DNA of 64,000 nt from Prorocentrum cordatum (Eukaryota > Sar > Dinophyceae > Prorocentrales > Prorocentraceae). Positions 10,212-20,095 of this stretch are shown one piece after another. Each line of letters begins with the position of its first letter. Position 1 is the first letter of the stretch. The translations under genes were made by a program, and so were the position numbers. The notes beneath the pieces were generated by a model. The model was given only the letters and a program-made list of their open reading frames with translations, was not told where the DNA came from and did no database searches. The stretch spans positions 110,139 to 174,138 of the forward strand of contig CAUYUJ010017843.1 of the NCBI GenBank assembly GCA_963575745.1, given 5' to 3'.

Positions 10212-12757
10212 TCACGCTAGTGGCCTCCCAGTCGGAGCCACTCCCCTCATGATCTTTTCGGCCTTCCTCCTGCGCTCCGCCTGGGCGCTGGGCTTGAGCG
10301 CTGGGGCACAGGCCAGGCCGAGCCCCCTGTGCTTGCCCTTCACCTCCTTTGCGTACTGGAAGCACCTCAGGCAGACGCGGTACCCGAAGAACGCGCGCAG
10401 GTCGTGGCCGCCCCCGTCCACGTCGAGCGCGCCAGAGCCGCTGGGCGGCGGCGCAGCAGGCTGGGCCTTGGCTCCCCCGTCGCCTGCCGTCGGCGGCTCC
10501 TCGTCAGCACGCAGGTCACCGTCACCGGCGGATCCCAGAATCTGGCTCGCGCCACGATGCTGAAAGAAAGAGGAGCCCGCCGACGGCTGCTCCTCGTCAG
10601 CACGCAGGTCACCGTCACCGACGGATCCCAAAATCTGGCTCTCGCCACGATGCTGTTCGCCCTCGCAAGCACGCAGGTCACCGTCACCGACGGATCCCAG
10701 AATCTGGCTTTCGCCACGATGCTGAACGAAGGGGGAGCTCGCCTCACTGCTGCATGCCTCACCGCTGGCAAGGGTGGGCTGGCTCTCGTCCTCCACGAAG
10801 CGGCAGGCTGCTGCGACCGCCGCCGCGGCGGCACCAGCGTGCGCCAGGGCCGAGGCGCGCGGCCGCTTCTTGCCACCGCTGGTGTAGGCGTCGGGAGCGA
10901 AGGCCTTTGGCGTGCAGCTCTGCCTTGGGAGGTCCTTGGTCGAGATGTCAGTGAAGGCCGACCGCAGGCAGCGCAGGCAGTGGAGCGCCTGGGCGCCCTC
11001 TGCTCCTCCCTTGATCTTGACCAGCTCGTGCTTGGCGATGTAGAGCCTGGGGCCCTTGGACTCGGGCTCCCTGTACTTGTCGCGAAAGTCGATCCTGAGG
11101 TCAGCAGCTTCGGCGCCTGCCTGCGATACCCAGAAGATCGCACCGTCCAAGGTGAGCGCCCTTGTTCTCCTGGCCTCGCGCGTCTGCAGCGGCGCCCTGA
11201 AGTGCTCCGTGACAAACTTCGCCGCTCGGTCAGCTTCGTGGTTGCCTCGCCGACTGCGGAGAGTGATCTTGCCCTCGTCCACGTCCTTGAACGTCGCGTG
11301 GCCCTTGACCTTCCGCACCGTGAGGCCGTCGCTGCTGAGGTCGCCGAAGTCGTCCAGCGCGTGCCAAATTCTGCGCCAGATCTCTCCCCAGGCGGACTTA
11401 TGCGATGTGGTGGCCTCACGCCCTCTCTCCATCAAGCCTTTGACCACGTACTCGGCGTCGAAGTTGGCCGTGATGGGAGGGAGCGAGTGCCTGAGGATCG
11501 CGTGGAGCGCGAGCAACTCCGCGCCGTCGATTGACTGGATTGGCCCAGGCATAGGGGCGCCCATGGCCTTGACACACGATCCCTTGCCTGGGTCTTCTCC
11601 TTCTGGCCCATGCGGCAATTCGACTACTGCACATCCTGCCATAGCCAGCGAAGTGCCTGCCTCAAAGCAGCAGCCGTCGGCGAACATATCGGTGTTGATG
11701 AAAGGGTCGTCATCCCCTCTGAGCCACCTCAGCCCCTGCAGCAGGTCGTCCTGCGGGGGGCGCCAGCCGTGGCTGGGCTCGGGCAGCAGGAGCCGCTCGA
11801 ACAGCGTCTTGATCGTGATGCTGGACTCGAACTGCTTGAACGTCTCCATCTCCTCGGGCAGCTCGAAGCTGGGCCAGCTCTCGCAGCGCTCCAGGTGTCG
11901 GCGCCACAGGGTGCTCAGGGAGTGCGGGTGTAGCTCACAGTGTGGTGTAGGAGCGAGCCTCGGCGCTGCCTCAAACCTTCGCTGGTTGAGCCACTGGCCA
12001 TGCACCAGCAGAGACCTCACGCAGCCCCTCTGCTTGTCGTCCAGGGGCTTCCACCTGCGGCCCTCGGACGTGGAGGCTGTGCCTGTGCTGAGCCACCTGC
12101 GCACCTGTGGGACGAAGGCGCCGTAGGTGATGCCCTCGTGCGTGTCCGCCGCTAGCTGTCGTAGCTGCCAGGCCTGCACGCCCTTGCGCAGCACCTGCTT
12201 GATGTACCAGGGGGAAGAGCTCGTGATGTCGATGGTCTCGCAGGTGCTGCGCCTCCGCCACTGGTCGAAGCTGCGCACGTCGTAGCCGACACGCCTGAGC
12301 GACAAGACTGCCGCAGAAATAGGCCCTCGGACCTCACTCCAGCTGCGAACGTGCCTCGCGAAACCGTCGAAGGTTGACTTGAGCACTCCTGCGGGGACCC
12401 AGCCTTCCCAGAGCGCGCGTGCAAGGGTGCAGACAGGCGCCAAGGTAGCGCCGTACATCGGGTCGATCTCGCTCGGCCCGCCGAAGACGAGGCAGCCAGT
12501 TGTGGACTTGCCTTGCGGCCTTGCCTCGATTGCCTTGACGACCAGCGCCCTGGTGTGCTTGAGCTCGCTGTCTGACATCCTAGTGCACGAGACGCCGTAC
12601 ATTATGCTGGGCATGAGGCCTGCGAAGGCGACCTTGGCCGCGGCTGCTCGGCCTCGCCGTAGCCCCAGCAGTCGTTTGATGCGAGGGAGCCTCGCCTTGG
12701 CGTTGGCCATGCGCAGCTTACGCACCGCGCTGGCACGCCGCCCTCCTTCAGCGTGGT
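10212..12757 (-). CDS. LINE-2 ORF2 C-terminal part: RT thumb, RNase H, zinc motifs
   Basis: The frame is open to 12848, but its first 30 codons are satellite sequence; LINE coding starts near 12757 and the first in-frame ATG is at 12710. Endonuclease and the catalytic RT are missing. The thumb/connection region (LMPSIMYG, WSEVRGPISAAVLSLRRVGY) matches LINE-1 (SWAQARGP...SLRRISW). RNase H keeps its acidic set: FADG (about 11680), GAELLALHAI (11520), NFDAEYVV (11455), KVKGHAT (11300) and RGNHEAD (11235). A CLRC pair lies near 10975 and another (VCLRCFQYA) near 10370. Between them is a three-copy repeat of QHRGESQILGS at 10500-10720. As a 5'-truncated copy it cannot move itself; the RNase H could still fold if expressed. 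Confidence 0.8.
10500..10730 (-). repeat. In-frame tandem repeat in LINE-2 ORF
   Basis: Three copies of a block containing HRGESQILGS and GDGDLRA. The middle spacing is shorter than the outer one, so the repeat is irregular but stays in frame. It lies between the two zinc-like Cys pairs near the C terminus. Confidence 0.8.
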
Positions 12758-13556
12758 CGTCTCCTACTGGTTGCGCCCTCGGCGGCCGATAATATAACCA
12801 TCTTCTGATGGTTGCGCCATATGTTGCGCCCTCTGCGGCCGAGAACAAAAACCGTCCCCTATCGGTTGCGCCATAGGTTGCGCCCTCGGCGGCCGAAGCT
12901 AAGACAATGTCCTATTGGTTGCGCCATAGGTTGCCCCTTCGGCGGCCGAGAATAAAGCCGCCTCCCATTGGTGAGGCCATAGGTTGCGCCTTGGGCGGCC
13001 GACAATGAAACCATCTCCTACTTGTTGCGCCGTAGGTTGCGCCGTTGGCGACCTTATTGGTTGCGCCATGGTCTGCGCAATCGGCGACGGAGAATGAAAC
13101 TGTCTCTTAAAGGTTGCGCCATCGGTCGCGCTCTTGGCCGCCGAAAATAAGCCTTCTCCTATTGGTTGCGCCACAGGTTGCGCCCTTGGCGGCCGAACAC
13201 ACAACTGTTGCGCCGTAAGTAGCGCCCTCGGCGACGGAGAATAAAACCGTCTCCTACTGGTTGCGCCATCGGTTGCGCCCTTGGCGGCCGCGAGTAAAAC
13301 CGTCTCCCATTGGTTGCGCCACGGGTTGCGCCCTTGGCGGCCGAGAACAGAACCGTTGCGCCATATGCTGCGCCCTTGGAGGCTGAAAATCGCACCGTCT
13401 CCTAGTGATTGCGCCACAGGTTGCGGCCTCGGCCGCCGAGAATAAAATCTTCTCCTATTGCTCGCGCCGTAAGTATGCGCCCTCGGCGGCAGAGAATCAA
13501 GCAGTCTCTTATTGGTTGCGCCATAGTTTGTGCCCTCGGCGGCAGAAAATGATTCA
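12758..13556 (+). repeat. 53-bp satellite, block 2, about 15 units
   Basis: Units recur at 53 bp (for example TTGCGCC at 13261 and 13314). Some units are shortened. Minus-strand frames stay open across many units although 53 is not a multiple of three, so the unit lacks stops in all three minus frames. The resulting Arg/Gln/Asn-rich frames are not accepted as genes. The block ends at GCAGAAAATGA, at the same unit phase as blocks 1 and 3. Confidence 0.9.
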
Positions 13557-13744
13557 CTGCGTGGGGCTCCCCATGTGCGCATCTATTCGCATGGGCCTGT
13601 CCGCCGTGAGCATCTAGGCACAAGAATTTTCGAATAGAAACGGGCTTGCGTTGTGACGGTCTGGTCATGAATCTAACTATGAATGAAATGGAGTGTGAAT
13701 CAGTCTCAGTAGTACGAGCGCGTCTCTGCGCATGAGCCTGGTGC
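13557..13744. other. No gene recognised
   Basis: Spacer joining the satellite to a minisatellite. Nothing recognised. Confidence 0.35.
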
Positions 13745-13891
13745 CTCCCGGGGCCTCCTGAAACCTCGTGGGGCTTCCTGGGGCTTCCTGGAGCGTCTTG
13801 GGGCCTCCTGGGGCCTCTTGGGGTTTCCTGTGGCCTCCTGGAGCCTCACGTGGCCTCCTGGGGCCTACTGGAGCCTGCTGGGACCTCCTAG
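13745..13891 (+). repeat. GGGGCCTCCTG minisatellite
   Basis: Imperfect 11-12 bp units (GGGGCCTCCTG and variants such as GAGCCTCACG). The same unit returns at 14185-14460 and, inverted, at 56620-56830. Confidence 0.85.
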
Positions 13892-14175
13892 GGAGGATTC
13901 GTACCCCGGGAGAGGGGCAATCTATAGGAACAGACGTACATAAACCATTGCGGATTGGAGCCACAGGAGAAGGGCAATCTTTAGGAACTCACGTAAAACG
14001 CCAAGGACTCTTGCCCCAGGGGAGGCCCAATCTATAGGAACATACATAAAACATGCAGGATTGGCTACACAGGAGAAAGACAATGTATAGAAACATACGT
14101 ATAATATCAAGGATTCGTGCTCCGGGTGAGGCCCAATCTGTAGGATCACACGTAGAACACATGGTATTGGAGCCA
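13892..14175 (+). repeat. Alternating dimeric tandem repeat, about 53-58 bp per half
   Basis: Five half-units start with GGATTCGTRCYCCGGG or GGATTGGAGCCACAGGAG in alternation, each followed by a CAATCTATAGGAACATACG-like segment. This is a dimeric repeat between two runs of the GGGGCCTCCTG minisatellite. Confidence 0.75.
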
Positions 14176-14460
14176 TACCTGTGGCCTTCTGAGGCCTCCT
14201 GCTCCTGGGGCCTCTCGGGGCCTTCTGCTGCCTTCCGGGGCCTCCTGGTGCCTCCTGGCGCTTCCTGTGGCCTCCTAGGGCCTCCTGTGGCCTCCTGATG
14301 CCTCCTGGAGCTTCCTGGGGCCTCCTGGAGCCTCTTGCGACATCCTGTTGCCTCTTGAATCTTCCTGTGGCCTCCTGATGCCTCCTGGGACCTCCTGCGG
14401 CCTCCTGGGGCCTCCTGTAGCCTGCTGGAGCCTCCTTTGGCATCCTGGGAAGAATCTGTG
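14176..14460 (+). repeat. GGGGCCTCCTG minisatellite, second run
   Basis: About 25 units of an 11-12 bp GC-rich repeat, continuing the run at 13745. Confidence 0.85.
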
Positions 14461-14726
14461 CCCACGAGTCTGGCCACCAAAACAAGCAAACCGTCCGAGA
14501 CATCCTCAACATCTGGCCCCCTTGGGGAGCGAAAATGAGCGCCTCGCTCGAGACATCCTCCAATATCTGTTCCGAAAGCGGAGGATGTCGGACACCAAAG
14601 CAGGCAAAACGCTCGAGGTATCCTTGCCATGATGGCGCGAACGGAGGCCGTGTAATACCCCTGGCGGCTCCTCCCTAGGAGCGCTGAAACCAGCAAACCG
14701 CTCGAGACATTCTCAGAATTTGCTCC
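14461..14726 (+). repeat. Degenerate repeat with CGCTCGAGACATCCTC core
   Basis: The string CGCTCGAGACATCCTC and close variants occurs four to five times, alternating with CACCAAARCARGCAAA. It is an irregular tandem repeat with no coding signal. Confidence 0.6.
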
Positions 14727-14818
14727 GCCACCACCATCACCATCACCATCACCATCACCATCACCATCACCATCACCATCACCATCACCATCACCATCAC
14801 CGTCACCATCACCATCAC

Positions 14819-14852
<34 letters not shown>

Positions 14853-15064
14853 GTCATCATCATCATCATCACCATCACCATCACCATCACCATCACCATC
14901 ATCATCATCATCATCATCATCATCACCATCACCATCAGCATCATCATCATCACCATCATGATCATCATCAGCATCATCATCACCATCACCATCACCATCA
15001 TCATCATCATCATGATCAGCATCATCATCAGCAGCATCATCACCACCATCAGCAGCATCAGCAG

Positions 15065-15108
<44 letters not shown>

Positions 15109-15190
15109 GCAGCATCATCATAATCATCATCATCATCAGCAACATCTCAATCATCATCCTCATCATCAACAACAACATCACAACATACCA
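14727..15190 (+). repeat. (CAY)n microsatellite, about 460 bp
   Basis: Nearly uninterrupted CACCAT, CATCAT and CAGCAT triplets. Frames give poly-His or poly-Met/Ile and are rejected as genes. Confidence 0.97.
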
Positions 15191-15321
15191 TAACACAACA
15201 TAACATAACGTACCCTAAGATAGCGTAGCGTAAATCGTCAGAGGAGGAGGAGAAGGGAGAAGGGTGTGTGAAAGGAAGGCCCACGCGGTCACAGTAATAA
15301 CAATAACTAAATCCTTTGGTC
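15191..15321. other. No gene recognised
   Basis: Short AT-richer spacer with repeated CATAACA-type strings, leading into satellite block 3. Confidence 0.35.
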
Positions 15322-15545
15322 ATGAGAAAAAAAACGTCTCCTTTTGGTTGCGCCAAAGGTTGCGCCCTTGGCGGCCGACCATCAACCCGTCCCCTATCGG
15401 TTGCGCAGTAGGTTGCGCCCTTGGCGGCCGAGAACCAAACCGTCTCCTACTGGTAGCGCCATAGGTTGCGCCCTTTGCGGCCGAAAGTAAAACCGTCTTT
15501 TATCGATTGCGACATAGGTTGCGCCCTTGGCGGCCGAGAATTACG
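15322..15545 (+). repeat. 53-bp satellite, block 3
   Basis: Four units entering at GAGAAAAAAAACGTCTCC and leaving at GCCGAGAATTA. Entry and exit phase match those of the other blocks. Confidence 0.85.
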
Positions 15546-15887
15546 GTACCGAGGAACCCAACGACGTGATGATAGCTGACGTGAAACTTGCGGGAGGATG
15601 CAGCGCATAGCGGGAGCATGCAACGCTTAGCGGGGGCATGCAACGCATAGCGCCCCCACCCCCAGCACACTCCCTGTGGCGTCGAGAAGCGCGTCGCCCT
15701 GCGAGCCTGCAGCGCAGATCGCCCCCACCCCCAGCGCCCCCCTTGTGGCGTCGAGGAAATGTCACGGCTGCCACGCCCTGCGAGCCTGAAGCGCATAGCG
15801 CGACCACCCCGTGCGCACCCCCTTCGGGTGCCGAAAAAATGCTACGCCTGCCGTGTTCTAAGGCCGTGGCGCGCATAGAGGCCGCAC
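15546..15887 (+). repeat. Short tandem repeats, 24-bp and about 75-80 bp
   Basis: At 15600-15650 a unit CATAGCGGGAGCATGCAACG-like repeats two to three times. At 15645-15870 three larger units share CGCCCCCACCCCCAGC, TGTGGCGTCGAG and GCCCTGCGAGCCTG. No gene seen. Confidence 0.65.
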
Positions 15888-15896
15888 TGTGTGTGC

Positions 15897-15967
<71 letters not shown>

Positions 15968-16490
15968 TGCGGGTGTGTGTGTGTGTGCGTGTGTGTGTGC
16001 GCGTGTGTGTGTGTGTGGGTGTGTGTGTGTGTGTCTGTGTTTGTGTGCTTCGGTGTGTGTGTGTGTGTGCGTGTGTGTGTGTGTGTGTCTGTGGCTGTGC
16101 CTGTGTCTGTATTTGTGTCGGTGTCTGTGTCTGTGTCCGTGTCTGTGTGCGCCTGTGTCTGTGTGTGTGTCCGTGTCTGTGTCTGTGTTTGTATTGGATC
16201 CCTGTCTTTTTGTGTGTAGGTGTGTGTCTATGTCCGTGTCTGTGCCTGTGTCTGTGTCCGTGTCTGTGCCTGTGTCTGTGCCTGTGTTTGTGTGTTGTGT
16301 CTGTGCCTGTGCCTGTGTTTGTGTGTGTGTGTCTGTGTCCGAACCTGTGCCCGTGCCTGTGCTTGTGTCTGTGTATGTGGCTGTGGTTGTGGTTGTGTCT
16401 GTGTCGCTGTCAGTGTCAGTCTCAGTGCCAGTGTTTGTGTGTTCTGTGTTTGTGTGTGTGCATGCGTGCGGCTGTATGTAGACGCGTGTC
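15888..16490 (+). repeat. (GT)n / (TGTGTC)n microsatellite
   Basis: About 600 bases of GT repeats grading into GTGTCT and GTGCCT variants. Open frames give Cys-Val or Thr-His repeats and are rejected. Confidence 0.97.
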
Positions 16491-16607
16491 TGCGCGTGGA
16501 TGAGGAAAGGCATGGAAGAGGAGGAGGGGGAGAGGGAGCTGTGCGTGGGAGGAGACGCAAGTGCGACGCAGCAGGGAAGAAGACCCAAACCCCACTAAAC
16601 ATGTAGG
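16491..16607. other. Spacer before satellite block 4
   Basis: Purine-rich spacer with no feature recognised. Confidence 0.35.
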
Positions 16608-16835
16608 GGGTGAAACCGTCTCGTATCGGTTGCGCCATAGGTTGCGCCCTGGGCGGCCGAAAATAAAACCGTTTCCTTTCGATTGCGCCATCTGTTGCGC
16701 CCTCGGCGGCCGAGAGTAAAACCGTGTCCTGGCGGTTGCGCCTTAGGTTACGCCCTTGGCGGCCGAGAATATAACTGTCTCCTATTGGTTGCGCTATAGG
16801 TTGAGCCCTCGGCCGCCGAAAATAAAGCCGTGGCG
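16608..16835 (+). repeat. 53-bp satellite, block 4
   Basis: About four units entering at GAAACCGTCTC and ending near GAAAATAAAGCCGTGG. Confidence 0.85.
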
Positions 16836-17879
16836 TAACGGGTGCGACCAATCCGTGGTCAATCAGTCAGTCAGTCACTCAGTCAGGCAGTCAGCTGGAT
16901 TTAGCTCGCGAAAAGCACATTCGGCCTATGGTTACGTCCGAAATTACTGGCCCAGCCATGCGGCCCAACGAGGGAGACTACAAACTGCGGCCAATATTGC
17001 ACTTGACGATTGCGCGGGAACCTGGGCGTCGCGGTGCCCATGCGGGCCGGCGACGCGCACGCAGCAAACAGCTGCGGCGCCGTTGCCCTTGCAGCCTGGC
17101 CCTCGCAGGGACTCGCACGGTTTGGCGTTGGCATCGCAGCGTTTGTCAATGCCTGGGGCGGCTTGGCCGCGGGGTTCCTGAACAATCAGAAGCACATGCT
17201 GTTCAAGGAATAGGGGGTGGAGGGTGGCACAAGTGCGGCGGCAATAGCTCCGGTAGCGAAGCTGCTCCCCTGCTCAGGGACGCGCGCGTGCACGCGCCAG
17301 CGCCGAACCACGCGGCGACTGGGCATCAAGCAAGGCGCGAGAGGCAACCGCATAGGGGAACCCGCAGGCGAGGAGGCGAGCCCGCGCGCAGGCCCTGTCA
17401 AGTGAGCTCTTGGCCAGGATTGGGGAGTTCAGGAGCAAGCCGCTCGAGCCGCAATGGCCGCGGACGACAAAGAGGAAGAGGGCGGGGGGGGGCGAGGAGG
17501 GGGCGGCCGAGGAGGCCCCCCTCGCCAAGTTGCAAGCTGCTCGGGCAGGAGGCGGAGGATGAGCGAGCCCCAGGGGGCGGTCGGCGCCGACCGCGCCTGC
17601 GCCCACCGCGCCGCCGCGCTGGCGGGCCTCTTCAACAGAGGCACATGAAGTGACAGAACTGCAACTTCTTGCACAAGATGGCCGGGCACGCGCGGCCATT
17701 CAAGTCAGCTGCAAACCAGCCGCGCCCGAGACACTCGAACGAGACGCAGTGCCTGTGGACTCGCGGGCAGCGGCCCCAGCCCCGTCATCTGCCGAGGGGC
17801 CAACTCGCAGTGGCGCAGCAGACATGGAAGTGCTCGAAGAGCACGAGGCGCCAAGCGACGCAGCATCGCCAGCGGCATC
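16836..17879. other. Unassigned GC-rich stretch, possibly the 3' end of LINE-3
   Basis: A short TCAG repeat lies at 16859-16896. The rest is GC-rich with short open frames on both strands (for example a 67-codon + frame ending at 17213 with a hydrophobic GVGIAAFVNAWGGLAAGF). I recognise no domain. By position it could hold the C-terminal and 3' untranslated part of the decayed LINE-3, but no poly(A) was found to mark its end. Confidence 0.3.
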
Positions 17880-19609
17880 ATCATGGGACTGCATCTGCAC
17901 ATGAATCTTCTGCTTCCCAGTAGGCGCGAGCTGCTTCTCCAGCCTCGCCGGCGCTGCCTTTTTCTCGGATGTAGGCGCCAACGCGCGTGCTTCGCTGAAC
18001 GGGCAAGGCCCCGCAGCAGCCGCGGCGCGACTTCGCGAGGTCCACGTCGTGCATCGGCTCCAGAACCACCAAGACGCGCGCTTTGCGACCTCCTTCCCTA
18101 TGCTTGCGATCGCGGTCCAACGCTGGCGCCGCGACGCTGGCCGAGCACTGCGAGGCCCTCTTGCCCCGCCAGCGTCGCTCGCGCCATTCAACGCCAACTG
18201 GCCCTCTGAGAATGGGTTGGAGTTTGGGCGCATTCACGGCGCACCAGGGCATCGACGCCTTCTCGTTCGGCATCGCTGCCCTGCGCGTGGCATTTGCCCC
18301 GTCGAGAGCAGCGTCCACAGCCGACGCTCAGAGCGCAACGCCTCCCACCAGCTGGTGCGCATCACGGAGCTGGTCACGAAACTGAGCAGGCATCGACCAA
18401 CAACCGCTGCACTCTTGGATGCCTTGTCAGCCAGTCCGCTCCCCGGTCAGTCGCGATAGCTGAGTGTTGGCGCACCTTGAGTCAACCTGCGACGCCTCGC
18501 ATAAACTGGAACTATACGAACTGAGAGCCTTTGTTGTCTGAGTCCCCCAGAATCCTCGACCAACCTCGAATTGACCGTCATCGGTCAGCCCGCGCAGGGC
18601 CAAAGTACAATTATCCCAGGGCCGTCTCCCAGCAAGACCTCGACCACAAAGGAGCTGTCGGTCACCGCCAGCGCGGGAGGAACTGCGCGCCGAAGCACCG
18701 CCGAGACGGGCACGAGCTCGCCGCCCTCGGCGTCGACGAAGGCCGCCTGCAGCACACAGGGCGCCCCAAGCCAACGTGGATCTCAGTCCGATCTCAAAAG
18801 CAATGACCGCCCAAACAACCTTTGCGCATCTGTCGTGCTCACCCCCGCGCGCGGTTCCATCGAGATACAGCGCGCCCGGCGGGGGGCGCCCATCTTCGCA
18901 GTCTCCTAACCAGCGAAGACCTCGAGATCACGCAAGCGCCGGAATGCCTTGAGGCATGAGCAGTCTATTCCGTTCCAGTAGGCAGGAGGCCAAGATCGTC
19001 GCGCGCACGCTGGGCCAAACGTCGCATCGGCAGGGGCATCTGCAGACCCGCGGGCCGTCCAGAGCAAGCACTGTGCCGATGAACCAGGGGGCCAAAATCC
19101 CCGCGCAAAAGACATTGCGAGCCCTGGGCATATCCGCGCTCAAACTTGCAGAACTGCAAACATTGCTCTCCGCCAGTGAAGCCAGATATCCCTTATCTTT
19201 ACCCGCCAAATGTATCCAGCGAGGTGACGAGCGCGGCTGGCCATCCGACCCAGGCGCCGCTAGCCGAGCAACCCGCGACGAGGAAGGGCCTCCAGGTGCG
19301 GGATGGCAGCCCGCAGCGCCGCCGGGCCCACGCGCCTCGCATTGGCCGAAGCGAAACGGCCAGGCGGCGCGGCGCACGTCGGCCGCCTCGAAGAGACCTC
19401 GACGGCGCCCTGCCCTGAACTTCCAGCTTCCCAGGCGGCCGGGGCAACCGCGTCATCGAGAATCTCGCGCAATGCATCGCGCCGCAGTTCTCCCGCGTCA
19501 AACCACGCCGCCTGCAGCGATCTATCATTGGCGCCAGTGGGAAGCTGGAAAGCAGCCCCCAAGACTGAGGAAACGCGACAGCCGCCGCCGTCATCGGACA
19601 CGCGGGCGG

Positions 19610-20095
19610 AGGCCCCAGCCCCGCCAAAGACCGAATGGTCCACGCCCCGAAGCACACCTGCAGTGGGAACACCCAAAGCCGGCGCTGAGCTACCAGACCG
19701 CGCGGACTCACCGGCGAGGGCCCCGCCGCGTCGTCGGCCGAGGGGCCCGCTCGCAGCGGCGCGGCAGACGCGGCCGCGCTCGGACCACTCGTGGACGCCA
19801 CCGCGGCCGTGGACTCGCGGGCGAGGGCCCAGGCCCCGTCGGCCGCCGAGGGGCACGCTCGCGGTGACGCAGCAGAGAAAGCGAAAACCGAGCCACCAGT
19901 GCAAGCCGCAGTGCCCGCGGGCGAGAGCCCGGGCCCCGTCGCCCGCCGAGGAGCCCGCCCGCGGTGACACATGAGACATGACCGTGCCCGAGCCACTCGT
20001 AGAGGCGGCCGTTCCTGCGCACTCGCGGGCAGCGGCCCCTGCCCCGTCAGCCGCCGAGGGGCCCGCTCGCGGCAGCGCAGCATCGACGGCCACTT
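19610..20095. repeat. GC-rich degenerate tandem repeat inside LINE-3
   Basis: Irregular units share GACTCGCGGGC, AGCCCCGTC and GCCGAGGGGCCCGCTCG; a related unit lies at 17755-17815. They interrupt the region between the RT connection and RNase H of LINE-3. Whether they are part of the element or a later expansion is unclear. Confidence 0.55.

Larger units (their letters stand above)
10025..12757 (-). mobile_element. LINE-2, 5'-truncated LINE inside the 53-bp satellite
   Basis: The element runs minus-strand. Its 3' end is a T7 run on the + strand (10025-10031), read as a short poly(A) tail, and its 5' end is cut inside the reverse-transcriptase thumb. Satellite sequence stops at GAGAAT on one side and resumes at CGTCTCC on the other, so the element sits within one repeat unit. 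Loss of the 5' part, the A tail and the A/T-rich target fit target-primed reverse transcription. No target-site duplication is evident. The 3' untranslated part is about 180 bases. Confidence 0.8.

Noticed and set aside
12899-13582. 227-codon minus frame over the 53-bp satellite
   Set aside because: The frame changes with each 53-bp unit, so there is no conserved peptide repeat.
14720-15193. Poly-His open frame across the CAT repeat
   Set aside because: It is an uninterrupted microsatellite with all frames equally open and no flanking coding signal.
15842-16606. Several Cys-Val and Thr-His frames in the GT repeat
   Set aside because: Dinucleotide repeat read in different frames; no real protein composition.
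17010-17213. Small + frame with a hydrophobic segment
   Set aside because: It could suggest a membrane peptide, but it lies where LINE-3's 3' end may be and has no supporting signal.
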